NCBI GenBank assembly: GCA_964640725.1
Contig: CAZXIJ010000041.1
Span: 1-24,497 of the forward strand
Direction: 5' to 3'
From: CALHVX01 sp964640725
GTDB taxonomy: Bacteria > Pseudomonadota > Gammaproteobacteria > Pseudomonadales > Azotimanducaceae
Length of the DNA: 24,497 nucleotides
Below are positions 6,047 to 13,936 of this stretch, piece after piece (within the stretch, counting starts at the first letter, position 1; every line of letters begins with the position of its first letter). Below the pieces are notes generated by a model. It was given only the letters and a program-made list of their open reading frames with translations, ran no database searches and was not told the origin of the DNA. The translations under genes and the position numbers were made by a program.

Positions 6047-7687
6047 ATGAGCTATCAAGTCCTGGCACGCAAACTACGGCCGGCGCGGTTTGCGGACCTC
6101 GTCGGCCAGGATCACGTCGTCCGAGCGCTGACCCATGCGCTGGAAGAGGACCGGCTGCATCACGCCTACCTGTTCACGGGGACGCGGGGTGTCGGCAAGA
6201 CCACCATTGCCCGAATCCTGGCCCGGAGTCTGAACTGCGAGCGGGGTGTTTCTGCCAATCCCTGTGGCGAGTGCAGCATCTGCACCGAAGTACTCGAGAA
6301 CCGCTTTGTGGACCTGATCGAGGTCGATGCGGCCTCGCGGACCGGTGTCGACGACACCCGGGAGTTACTGGACAACGCCCAGTACCTGCCAACCCGGGGG
6401 CGCTACAAGGTCTATCTGGTGGACGAGGTCCACATGCTGTCCAAGCACGCCTTCAACGCGCTGCTGAAAACGCTCGAAGAGCCGCCGGAGCACGTCAAGT
6501 TTCTGCTGGCGACCACGGACCCCAAAAAGGTCCCGGTGACCGTGCTGTCCCGGTGCCTGCAGTTCCAGCTCAAGAACCTGCCGGCGTCGGTGATCGTGCG
6601 CTATCTGGGCAGCGTGCTGCAGGAAGAGGGCATCGAACACGACGAGGCCGCGTTGGAAAGAATTGCGTCGTCTGCTCGGGGCAGCATGCGCGATGCGCTG
6701 AGCCTGACCGATCAGGCCATTGCCTTTGGCGGTGGCCAGATCGATGGCACCCAGGTGGACCAGATGCTGGGGGTTGCCGGGCGCAACGAGGTACAGACCC
6801 TGGTCGCGGCACTGGCGAGCGGAGCAGCGAGCCAGGTTCTGTCGCTGGTGGGCGAGCTGGCGGAGCGGTCGGTGGATTTCACCGAGCTGCTCACAGCGCT
6901 GATCGAAGATTTGCATCGACAGGCGGTGACAGCGGCAACCGGAGTCGGCGAACCCGGCCCCTTCGATCCCGAGACCGTGCAGCTGAACTATCAGATTGCC
7001 CTCATGGGGCTCAAAGATCTGGACGTGGTGCCGGACCCGCAGCTCGGCTTTGAGATGACGGTGCTGCGAATGCTGGCTTTTGCACCGGCCGGTCCGGATA
7101 CCGCGGTCGCGACACCCTCAGGTGGTGGCGCGGCTGCCGGGGGGGCAGCAAGTACCGGGGCCCCCGCGGATACCGCGACCGGCACGCAAAACGCTGGCGC
7201 TGTGCGGGCGGCTCGGTCTGCGCCTGCCGCCAGGTCTGAGCCGCAACCCGCTGCACCGGCGCCCTCTGGCCCTGCGGTTACCGTGCCGGCGGAGCTGGCC
7301 GAGCACTGGTACGAGCTGGTCGCCAGCCTGCCACTGACCGGCGTGAACCGCCTGCTGGTGGACCATGCGTTGCCGCAGTCGAACGCACCGGAAGACTTTC
7401 GCCTCGTGCTTGACGAAGACCATGACATGCTCATGAGCGAAGCGCAGCGTGCCCGGGTAGAACGGGCGCTCGCGGAGCGTCTTGGCACCCGGGTGGCATT
7501 AACGATCAAGACCGGCGTGCTGGCGCAGGAAACGCCGGCGGCCCGCAGCGCGCGGCTGCGCCGGGAGCGGCAGGCTGCGGCGCGGACGGCTGTCGAGGCC
7601 GACCCGACGGTGCAGCAGCTGTTGAAGGAGTTTGGGGGCGAGCTGAAACAGGTGAAGCCCCTGGAAGAAGGCAACGATCCCGCATGA
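6047..7687 (+). CDS. dnaX: DNA polymerase III subunit gamma/tau
   Basis: The clamp-loader ATPase of the replicative polymerase, 546 residues. Domain I carries Walker A (GTRGVGKTT), a zinc-binding knot (CERGVSANPCGECSIC), Walker B (VYLVDEVHML) and the sensor-1/SRC region (FLLATTDPKKVPVTVLSRCL). Domains II and III extend to about residue 360. An Ala/Gly/Pro-rich linker of about 60 residues follows, and then a tau-type C-terminal region (TVPAELAEHWYELVASLPL onward). E. coli tau has 643 residues, so this is a compact form. I see no A-AAA-AAG slippery site in the linker, so a separate gamma product by that frameshift is not indicated. It heads a compact operon with ybaB and recR. The ribosome site is weak. 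Confidence 0.97.
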   Translation: MSYQVLARKLRPARFADLVGQDHVVRALTHALEEDRLHHAYLFTGTRGVGKTTIARILARSLNCERGVSANPCGECSICTEVLENRFVDLIEVDAASRTGVDDTRELLDNAQYLPTRGRYKVYLVDEVHMLSKHAFNALLKTLEEPPEHVKFLLATTDPKKVPVTVLSRCLQFQLKNLPASVIVRYLGSVLQEEGIEHDEAALERIASSARGSMRDALSLTDQAIAFGGGQIDGTQVDQMLGVAGRNEVQTLVAALASGAASQVLSLVGELAERSVDFTELLTALIEDLHRQAVTAATGVGEPGPFDPETVQLNYQIALMGLKDLDVVPDPQLGFEMTVLRMLAFAPAGPDTAVATPSGGGAAAGGAASTGAPADTATGTQNAGAVRAARSAPAARSEPQPAAPAPSGPAVTVPAELAEHWYELVASLPLTGVNRLLVDHALPQSNAPEDFRLVLDEDHDMLMSEAQRARVERALAERLGTRVALTIKTGVLAQETPAARSARLRRERQAAARTAVEADPTVQQLLKEFGGELKQVKPLEEGNDPA

Positions 7688-7697
7688 CGAGGTATCC

Positions 7698-8027
7698 ATG
7701 AAAGGAATCGGCGATCTCATGAAACAGGCCCAGCAGCTGCAAACGCAGATGCAGGGCATGAAAGACGAAATGGCCAAGGCCGAGGTCGAAGGCGAAGCCG
7801 GTGCCGGGCTGGTCAAGGTGGCCATGAACGGGGCCCACGAAGTGCGCCGCGTGCAGATTGACCCGGCGGTTTACGACGAAGACAAGAGCGTGCTCGAAGA
7901 TCTGATTGCGGCGGCGCTGAACGATGCGATGCGCCGGGTCGAAGCCCTGCAGCAGGAGAAGATGGCGGGCATGGCGGGCGGTCTCGGTTTGCCTCTGGGC
8001 GGTCTTGGAGGGTTTCCCTTCAAGTGA
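7698..8027 (+). CDS. ybaB: YbaB/EbfC nucleoid-associated protein
   Basis: A 109-residue small DNA-binding protein of the YbaB/EbfC family, which forms dimers that clamp DNA. It starts MKGIGDLMKQAQQLQTQMQ, the typical N-terminal amphipathic helix. The central sheet region contains GAGLVKVAMNGAHEVRRVQI and IDPAVYDEDKSVLEDLIAAAL, followed by NDAMRRVEALQQEKM and a Gly-rich tail. Its position between dnaX and recR is the classic one for this gene. It begins 10 bp after dnaX with GAGG at 7689-7692. Its stop overlaps the recR start. Confidence 0.97.
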   Translation: MKGIGDLMKQAQQLQTQMQGMKDEMAKAEVEGEAGAGLVKVAMNGAHEVRRVQIDPAVYDEDKSVLEDLIAAALNDAMRRVEALQQEKMAGMAGGLGLPLGGLGGFPFK

Positions 8028-8614
8028 ACAGTCTGAGCCGGCTGGTCGAAGCGCTGCAGGTTCTGCCGGGCGTCGGCCCCAAGAGCGCGCAACGCATGAC
8101 CTTGTCGCTGCTGCGCCGCCAGCGCGACGGCGCTGCAACCCTGTCTCAGGCCCTGGCCGATGCCCTGGACCAGGTGCAGGAATGCAGCCTGTGTCGTGAC
8201 CTGACCGACAACCCGGTCTGCGACCAGTGCCTGGACGAGAGCCGCAGCGACGGGCAGCTGTGCGTTGTCGAATCGCCTGCCGACATTTGGGTCATTGAGC
8301 GAGCCGGGGGCTTTCACGGCCGCTACTTCGTACTGCATGGCCATCTGTCGCCCATTGACGGTATTGGCCCGGACGAGCTTGGCCTGGACCGCTTGCAGGA
8401 TCGCGTGCAGGTCTTGTCGCCTGACGAAGTGATTCTGGCGACCAACCCCACGGTCGAGGGCGAAACTACCGCGCACTACATCAGCAATCTGCTCGGCGGC
8501 CGGGTGCCTCGGGTGTCGCGCATTGCGCACGGCGTGCCCCTGGGCGGAGAGCTCGAGTTTGTTGACGGCGGCACCATCGTGCACGCCCTGGAAGGACGCC
8601 GCGATTTTGGCTGA
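8024..8614 (+). CDS. recR: Recombination mediator RecR
   Basis: A 196-residue RecR that, with RecF and RecO, loads RecA on SSB-coated single-stranded DNA. The order of domains is visible: an N-terminal helix-hairpin-helix (LQVLPGVGPKSAQRMTL), a four-cysteine zinc finger (C54, C57, C66, C69 in CSLC...CDQC), a Toprim domain (LCVVESPADIWVIE; LATNPTVEGETTAHYI) and a C-terminal Walker-like region (RIAHGVPLGGELEFVD). The start codon is GTG at 8024 in a GTGA overlap with the ybaB stop, indicating translational coupling. The length is close to E. coli RecR (201). Confidence 0.98.
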   Translation: MNSLSRLVEALQVLPGVGPKSAQRMTLSLLRRQRDGAATLSQALADALDQVQECSLCRDLTDNPVCDQCLDESRSDGQLCVVESPADIWVIERAGGFHGRYFVLHGHLSPIDGIGPDELGLDRLQDRVQVLSPDEVILATNPTVEGETTAHYISNLLGGRVPRVSRIAHGVPLGGELEFVDGGTIVHALEGRRDFG

Positions 8615-9716
8615 TGTAAGAACCGTTGCGCCCCAGTGGATCGATAGCAACGAAGCCCTTGCCGGGCTCGTTGAGCATTGCGGACCGGTGGTGGCCATCG
8701 ACACGGAGTTCATGCGCACCAGCACCTACTTCCCGATTCCCGGCCTGTATCAGATAGGTACCGACGCCCGGGTGTTCCTGGTTGACCCGCTGGCTATCGA
8801 CGACTGGCAGCCCCTGCAGCAACTGATCGAAGCGCCGGACCGGGTTACCGTCATGCACGCCTGTTCCGAGGATCTGGAGGTATTCAACAGCCATCTGGGG
8901 CTGGCGCCGTCGACGTTGTTTGACTCGCAGCTGGCACACGCCTTCCTGTCGCCTGATTACTCCCTGAGCTATGCGCGGCTGGTGGAACACTACTGCGACG
9001 TGGCGCTGGACAAGGGCGCGACGCGCAGCGACTGGCTGCAGCGGCCTTTGACCGATACGCAAATCCACTACGCAGCGGCTGACGTGCGCTACCTTGTCGA
9101 GATTTCTCGCACCCAGCGCGAACAGCTGGAATCCCTGGGGCGCAGCAGCTGGTTCGACGAAGAGTCTGTGCGTCATACACGCTATCAGGCGCCGTATCCG
9201 GAGCTTTACTATCGGCAGATCAAGGGTGCCTGGCGCCTTGACGATGCCGGGCTTGCGCGCCTGCAGGCGCTGGCCAGCTGGCGCGAGACAGAAGCCATGG
9301 CGCTGAACCGCCCCCGGGGGCGAGTGGTCAAGGACGAAGTGCTGCTGACCCTTGCAAAGGCGGAACAGTTCGGCGATGGCCTGCTGCACAAGCACTTGCC
9401 CGGCGGCGCGGTACGACGCTTTGGCGATGCCCTTGCTGCCGCCTGGCACGGCGAAGGCAATACCCGGGAGCCGCTGCAGCGACCGGACGTGCCGCTGACG
9501 CAAGGACAGAACAAGCTGCTCTCGGCGCTCAAGACCATCGTGCAGGCTCAGGCCCAGGAACTGGGCCTGGCGCCGGAATTGCTCGGCCGCAAGCGTGATC
9601 TTGAAACAGCGATTCGCTGCTACCTGCAGGACGGCTCCCTGGGGCCTTACGAAGACAGCTGGCGGTCTGCCTTGCTGGCCGAGCCATTTCGGAATGCCTT
9701 GCGAGACGCCGCCTGA
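8607..9716 (+). CDS. rnd: Ribonuclease D
   Basis: A 3'-5' exoribonuclease of 369 residues involved in tRNA and stable-RNA maturation. All three exonuclease motifs of the DEDD family are visible: VVAIDTEFMR (Exo I), VMHACSEDLEVF (Exo II) and HYAAADVRYLVEI (Exo III, with the Tyr seven residues before the Asp-containing end). An HRDC domain starts near residue 205 (LARLQALASWRETEAM), and a second HRDC-like region follows. The frame is open upstream inside recR. I chose TTG at 8607, which gives E. coli-like length (375) and sits behind AAGGA at 8592-8596. It overlaps recR by 8 bp and ycgL by 1 bp. Confidence 0.95.
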   Translation: MADVRTVAPQWIDSNEALAGLVEHCGPVVAIDTEFMRTSTYFPIPGLYQIGTDARVFLVDPLAIDDWQPLQQLIEAPDRVTVMHACSEDLEVFNSHLGLAPSTLFDSQLAHAFLSPDYSLSYARLVEHYCDVALDKGATRSDWLQRPLTDTQIHYAAADVRYLVEISRTQREQLESLGRSSWFDEESVRHTRYQAPYPELYYRQIKGAWRLDDAGLARLQALASWRETEAMALNRPRGRVVKDEVLLTLAKAEQFGDGLLHKHLPGGAVRRFGDALAAAWHGEGNTREPLQRPDVPLTQGQNKLLSALKTIVQAQAQELGLAPELLGRKRDLETAIRCYLQDGSLGPYEDSWRSALLAEPFRNALRDAA

Positions 9717-10000
9717 TGCCGGCAGTCTGTGTCTACGCGAGCATTCGGCGACCGGAAACCTTCGTCTACGTGCTGCGGAGCCTGGATGCGCCGGACGACG
9801 CGGCGGATCTCGCCCCCATCCCCGAGGCGGTGCTGGCGACCCTGGCGCCCTGGCGCTTCGCGCTGGAGTTTGAGCTGGACCCCGTGCGCACGCTTGCCCA
9901 GGCCGATCCGGAGCGCGTGCTGGCTGACATCGCAAGCCAGGGCTTCTATCTGCAGTTGCCTCCGGCAGAGCTGCCTCAGCACACCGGGGCACCATCGTGA
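9716..10000 (+). CDS. ycgL: YcgL domain protein
   Basis: A 94-residue protein with the YcgL fold: CVYASIRRPETFVYVLR at the N-terminus, then PEAVLATLAPWRFALEFEL and the C-terminal ADIASQGFYLQLPP motif that defines the family. The molecular function is not established. The rnd-ycgL-ycgN order is characteristic of Gammaproteobacteria and supports the lineage call. The ATG overlaps the rnd stop (TGATG), and its own stop overlaps the ycgN GTG, so the three genes are likely translated as a coupled unit. Confidence 0.93.
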   Translation: MPAVCVYASIRRPETFVYVLRSLDAPDDAADLAPIPEAVLATLAPWRFALEFELDPVRTLAQADPERVLADIASQGFYLQLPPAELPQHTGAPS

Positions 10001-10437
10001 CGGCCTTTTGGCATGCCAAGACGCTTGCAGAGCTGGACCGGCAGGAGTGGGAATCCGTTTGCGATGGCTGTGCGCGGTGCTGCCTCATCAAGCTGCAGGA
10101 TGAGGACAGCGGCCAGATCGTTCACACGAACCTGGTGTGTCATTTGCTCGATCAGGAACGCTGTCGCTGCACGGCCTATCCGCGCCGGCACGAGCTGGTC
10201 GCCGACTGCATCGATTTCCGCGCAGAAGTCGTTGGGCAGCTGGAGTGGCTGCCCCGCAGCTGCGCCTATCGCCGGCTGGCCGAGGGGCGCGGCCTCGCGG
10301 CCTGGCACCCCTTGATCTCCGGCCGAGCGGACACGGTCCACGCAGCGGGCGTTTCCGTCCGTGGTAAGGTCCGCAGCGAATCCGGGGTCGACGAGGCCGA
10401 TCTCGAAGATCACGTGATTGACTGGGTAGAGCTGTGA
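9997..10437 (+). CDS. ycgN: YcgN family cysteine-cluster protein (UPF0260)
   Basis: A 146-residue protein of the UPF0260/YkgJ-like group, which carries a cysteine cluster thought to bind Zn or Fe. Visible elements are the N-terminal W-E-SVCDGCARCCLIKLQDE, then TNLVCHLLDQERCRCTAYPRR, and LPRSCAYRRLAEG with WHPLISG, all typical of YcgN. Eight or more cysteines lie in the first 90 residues. No catalytic function is known. The start is GTG in a GTGA overlap with ycgL, and its stop overlaps the next GTG in the same way. Confidence 0.95.
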   Translation: MTAFWHAKTLAELDRQEWESVCDGCARCCLIKLQDEDSGQIVHTNLVCHLLDQERCRCTAYPRRHELVADCIDFRAEVVGQLEWLPRSCAYRRLAEGRGLAAWHPLISGRADTVHAAGVSVRGKVRSESGVDEADLEDHVIDWVEL

Positions 10438-10823
10438 GCGCAACGGGATTTGCCAACGCCGAGTACGCGACGGCCTGGGCGGTCGCCTTTGGCGGCGGGC
10501 TGCTGGCCTTCGCCTTCTGGTGTCTCATGACCCGCGGGGTTCGCCGGGGCTCATTGCGCTGGCTCTTGCGCCTGCTCCCCGGGGCCTGGATGCTCGTTCC
10601 AGCACCGGTGCCCGGATACGAAGGCCAGTACGCGCCCGCGTTTATTGTGGCGCTGTTCGAAGCCGTGCTGCAGGAGAATGGCGCCCCGCAAACGGCTTTC
10701 GCAGTGCTGGCCGTTGCCAGCGTCGTGGTGCTGGCAGGTGTGGCAATCGTTTCGCTGGTGCGCTGGCGGGCCCGCCGGGGCGATGAGTCCGAGACGGGCA
10801 GCGAGGGCGCACGCGCCGCCTGA
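10434..10823 (+). CDS. Small integral membrane protein, unknown function
   Basis: I do not recognise this 129-residue protein. It has a hydrophobic segment at about residues 11-33 (TAWAVAFGGGLLAFAFWCLM), an amphipathic or re-entrant stretch around 42-62 (LRWLLRLLPGAWMLVPAPVP), and a strong transmembrane helix at about 87-110 (FAVLAVASVVVLAGVAIVSL). A basic patch (RWRARR) and an acidic tail follow. Two or three membrane passes are likely. It starts with GTG in a GTGA overlap with ycgN, so it is the last coupled gene of the rnd-ycgL-ycgN unit. It lies just upstream of a membrane-anchored VWA protein, suggesting the two may act together at the inner membrane. Confidence 0.85.
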   Translation: MSATGFANAEYATAWAVAFGGGLLAFAFWCLMTRGVRRGSLRWLLRLLPGAWMLVPAPVPGYEGQYAPAFIVALFEAVLQENGAPQTAFAVLAVASVVVLAGVAIVSLVRWRARRGDESETGSEGARAA

Positions 10824-10869
10824 TTGCTCTGCCGCTGGCCGAAAAGGCAATAGCTTCTACCCTTAGGGG

Positions 10870-12927
10870 ATGAACCTGCGCTCAGCACGGCTTCGCGCCG
10901 TCCTCCTGCTTCTGCTTTTCGGGACGCTGCTGTCTCCCGGGGCGTGGGCGGCCGACACCCGGATTGTCGTGGACATCTCCGGCAGCATGGCCGAGACCGA
11001 TCCCGATCGCTTGCTGGTCCCATCGGTGGAGGCGCTGATCGAGCTCTTGCCCGATGCCCAGCCGGCCAGCATCTGGACCTTTGGGAGCCAGGTCAACCGG
11101 CTCATGGATCACGAACCGGTCACCGATCTGTGGCGGGCGCAGGCGCAAATCAAAACCCGGGCATTGCCAGCAGTCGGTTTGCGCACCGCCTTGCCGGCGG
11201 CCCTCGCGGCGGCCAGCTGGGACCGGGCCGGCCCGCGTCGCCAGCGCGATCTCATCTTGTTGACCGACGGACGTCTTGACCTCGGGCCATCCGAGCAGGA
11301 AAACGCGGCCGCGCGGGACCAGTTGCTGCAGAGCCTCGTGCCAGAGCTGGCTCAGGCCGGCATCCGGCTGCATGCGCTGGCGCTGTCGAACCTGGGCGAT
11401 CTGTCGCTCTTGCAGGCGCTGACCGCGGCAACGGGCGGCTATTTCCAGCCGGTGCGGGACCTCGCCGGCTTGCCGGAACAGCTGGCGGATCTGATGGCCC
11501 GCGTCCGCGGTATCGACGAGCTGCCCCGGCCGGCGCCGTCCGCGCTCGCGCCCGCGACGGGCGCGGGCGGCAACACCGAGCCGGCGGTCGCGCCAGCCAC
11601 CTCGGAAACTGCGAATGCAGGCACGACGGCCACCGCCGAAACGGTCAAGCCAGAGAGCGCCGTGGCCCGGCCCACGACCTTCAGGGCAGAACCCAACCTG
11701 GCTGAACTGACCCTGTTTGTGGAGCCAGCGGAGGCCGCGGCAAAGGAGGGCACGGTGGCGCAGCTCGAGGCCCCGGACGGCACTCGCTACGACCAGTTTC
11801 GCGTGCCCCCGGGGGCACGCTGGCACATTGCGGGCCCGCGGGAGGTCATTTCCCTGCGCCAGCCCCAGGCCGGAGACTGGACCCTGACTGGGGGCCGGGC
11901 CTTGCGTCTGTTTACCTACGGAGAGCTGCGCCTGGTGCTGCTGGACCAGCCGTCCCGGCTGGCCCCGGGGCTCGTTCACGCCCTGACCTTTGCTCTGGAA
12001 GATCAGCGGACCGGGGCACCGGTTTCTCCTGCTCTGGCTCGGCTCGTGGCCTTCAGCGCCGAGGTCATCGCCGAGGAAGGCCGTGCCACAGCCACAGTTG
12101 AACGGTCGGTAGACGGCCTTCTGCAGGTCATGGTGGCGAATCTGAACGGGGTCGAGCGGGGCGAGCTGGTCTTGACCGCCACGGCGCCGACCTTTGTGCG
12201 CGAGCTGCGCCACGGGTTCGAGGTTGCTCACCCGCTGCGGGTGGAACTGCAGCCGCCATCCCAGGCAACCGATGGTGCGGTCGGCGAAAGCAGCGTCGGC
12301 CTGCTCTGGGCGGCCCTGAACCAGCCAGGCGTAGACAGCCAGGCCATGAGCATCGCAGCGGGGATCGCGCAGCCGCCGGCGGCCCGGCGCTGGTATCCGT
12401 TGCGCCGGGAAGCGGCTGGGCTGTGGCAGCTAGCGCTGCCTTCAGAGCTTGAGGGAGAGATAGAGTTAGAAGTCGATGTACGCGCCAAGTACCTGAATGG
12501 CGGTGAGTTTAGCTACCGGACTGAGCCTCTGCGGACGGTCTTGCCGGTCACGGAAGCCCGGCGTTTGAGTTTTGCCGACAGCGGTCAGGTAGACGCTGTC
12601 CCGGCGTCGGACCCGCCAGCCGTGGAGCCCGCCGCAGCCCCGCGGGACCTGTTGAGAGAGGGCGCCATCGTCGCACCGGCAGCGGTGGCCGGGCCCGAGG
12701 GGGCAGACGCTGCGGATGCGCCGGCGGTCGTGATTGGCTCCACGGTCCCGCAGGGCCAGGGCGAGGCGACGGAAGCGGCGGAGCGCACCCCCAAGCTGCC
12801 CCTGTGGTTTGCCGGGGCGGCCATGACCATTCCGGTGCTGCTGTTGGTGCTGCTGCTCTGGCGCCTGCGCCAGGCCCCGGTTCGGACCCTTGAATCGCTG
12901 TCGGAATCCGCGCCAGCAGCGGTCTGA
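10870..12927 (+). CDS. Secreted, C-terminally anchored von Willebrand A domain protein
   Basis: A 685-residue protein with a Sec signal peptide (hydrophobic core VLLLLLFGTLL, likely cleaved after AWA at residue 27). A VWA domain starts almost at the mature N-terminus: the metal-ion-dependent adhesion site DISGSM (D35, S37, S39) and the later LTDGRLD element are intact. Next come an Ala/Thr/Pro-rich linker (about 215-275), a long beta-rich periplasmic region, a second low-complexity region, and one transmembrane helix near residues 641-665 (LWFAGAAMTIPVLLLVLLLW) with a short cytosolic tail. It may belong to the gammaproteobacterial TIGR03503 type of VWA proteins, from memory and untested. The only ribosome-like bases (AGGGG) abut the ATG, so initiation is unusual. 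Function unknown. Confidence 0.88.
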   Translation: MNLRSARLRAVLLLLLFGTLLSPGAWAADTRIVVDISGSMAETDPDRLLVPSVEALIELLPDAQPASIWTFGSQVNRLMDHEPVTDLWRAQAQIKTRALPAVGLRTALPAALAAASWDRAGPRRQRDLILLTDGRLDLGPSEQENAAARDQLLQSLVPELAQAGIRLHALALSNLGDLSLLQALTAATGGYFQPVRDLAGLPEQLADLMARVRGIDELPRPAPSALAPATGAGGNTEPAVAPATSETANAGTTATAETVKPESAVARPTTFRAEPNLAELTLFVEPAEAAAKEGTVAQLEAPDGTRYDQFRVPPGARWHIAGPREVISLRQPQAGDWTLTGGRALRLFTYGELRLVLLDQPSRLAPGLVHALTFALEDQRTGAPVSPALARLVAFSAEVIAEEGRATATVERSVDGLLQVMVANLNGVERGELVLTATAPTFVRELRHGFEVAHPLRVELQPPSQATDGAVGESSVGLLWAALNQPGVDSQAMSIAAGIAQPPAARRWYPLRREAAGLWQLALPSELEGEIELEVDVRAKYLNGGEFSYRTEPLRTVLPVTEARRLSFADSGQVDAVPASDPPAVEPAAAPRDLLREGAIVAPAAVAGPEGADAADAPAVVIGSTVPQGQGEATEAAERTPKLPLWFAGAAMTIPVLLLVLLLWRLRQAPVRTLESLSESAPAAV

Positions 12928-12992
12928 CGGGGCGGGCCGCTTTCTTGCGTCCCCTCTAGCCAGTCTTTAAGCTCAAAGCACACTCTTTTCCT

Positions 12993-13020
12993 GCTGTTCC
13001 GGTCTTCGGGATCGGACAGC
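12993..13020 (+). other. Strong RNA hairpin in the leader of the MoxR gene
   Basis: GCTGT (12993-12997) pairs with ACAGC (13016-13020). After one bulged T, CCGGTC pairs with GATCGG around a TTCGG loop, giving about 11 bp with a single bulge and one G-T wobble. No T-tract follows on either strand, so it is not a standard terminator. The rest of the 134-bp gap between the VWA gene and moxR shows no convincing promoter. Confidence 0.45.
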
Positions 13021-13061
13021 ACCGTATTACCTCCAACATTCCGTAAAGACAGGGCGCCTGG

Positions 13062-13910
13062 ATGATTTTTGACAGCACCGAAAGCTACATCTCCACCGAC
13101 GAACTCAGCATGGCCGTGGATGCGGCCGTGAAGCTCGAGCGGCCCCTGCTGGTCAAGGGCGAGCCCGGTACCGGCAAGACCATGCTCGCCGAAGAAGTCG
13201 CGCGCTCCCTGGGCATGAACCTGATCCAGTGGCACATCAAGTCCACCACCAAGGCCATCAACGGCCTCTACGAGTACGACGCCGTGTCCCGCCTGCGCGA
13301 TTCCCAGCTGGGCGAAGAGCGGGTCAAGGACATCCGCAACTACATCAAAAAGGGCAAGCTCTGGGAGGCCTTCGAGGCGGACGAGCGCGTGGTGCTGCTG
13401 ATTGACGAGATCGACAAGGCCGACATCGAGTTCCCGAACGACCTCCTGCAGGAGATCGACAAGATGGAGTTCTTCGTCTACGAGCTGGGCGAGACGATCA
13501 AGGCCAAGCAACGCCCGGTCGTCATCATTACCTCGAACAACGAAAAGGAGCTGCCGGATGCGTTCCTGCGTCGCTGCTTCTTTCATTACATCAACTTCCC
13601 GGACCGGGAGACCATGCAGCAGATCGTTGACGTGCACTTTCCCGAGGTCAAACAGGACCTGGTGAAGGAAGCCATGGAAATCTTCTTCGATGTGCGCAAG
13701 GTGCCTGGGCTCAAGAAAAAGCCGTCGACGTCGGAGCTGATTGACTGGCTCAAGTTGCTCATGGCCGACGATATTCCGGACGAGATCCTCACCAATCGCG
13801 ATACCAGCAAGGCGATCCCGCCGCTGTACGGCGCGCTGGTCAAGAACGAGCAAGACGTGCACCTGCTGGAACGGCTGGCGTTTATGAACCGCCGGGATTC
13901 CCGGGGCTGA
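13062..13910 (+). CDS. MoxR-family AAA+ ATPase
   Basis: A 282-residue single AAA+ module. It contains Walker A (GEPGTGKT, residues 33-40), Walker B (VVLLIDEIDKAD, D115/E116), sensor 1 (PVVIITSNNEKEL) and the arginine-finger region (LPDAFLRRCFFHYINFPD). MoxR ATPases act as chaperone-like remodelers, almost always with a VWA-domain partner, as the CoxD-CoxE and MoxR-VWA pairs do. Here a CoxE-like VWA gene starts 26 bp downstream, which makes the pair a functional unit. The client is unknown. Wording such as STTKAINGLYEYDAVSRLRD is typical of the subgroup found beside CoxE-like proteins. Confidence 0.93.
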   Translation: MIFDSTESYISTDELSMAVDAAVKLERPLLVKGEPGTGKTMLAEEVARSLGMNLIQWHIKSTTKAINGLYEYDAVSRLRDSQLGEERVKDIRNYIKKGKLWEAFEADERVVLLIDEIDKADIEFPNDLLQEIDKMEFFVYELGETIKAKQRPVVIITSNNEKELPDAFLRRCFFHYINFPDRETMQQIVDVHFPEVKQDLVKEAMEIFFDVRKVPGLKKKPSTSELIDWLKLLMADDIPDEILTNRDTSKAIPPLYGALVKNEQDVHLLERLAFMNRRDSRG

Positions 13911-13936
13911 TCGCCGCGCAACTGAAGTAACCCGCC

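Noticed and set aside
6519..6532. CCC AAA AAG in dnaX as a programmed frameshift site
   Set aside because: It encodes the conserved DPKKVP sensor region, not the gamma/tau linker, and C-AAA-AAG does not match the A-AAA-AAG heptamer.
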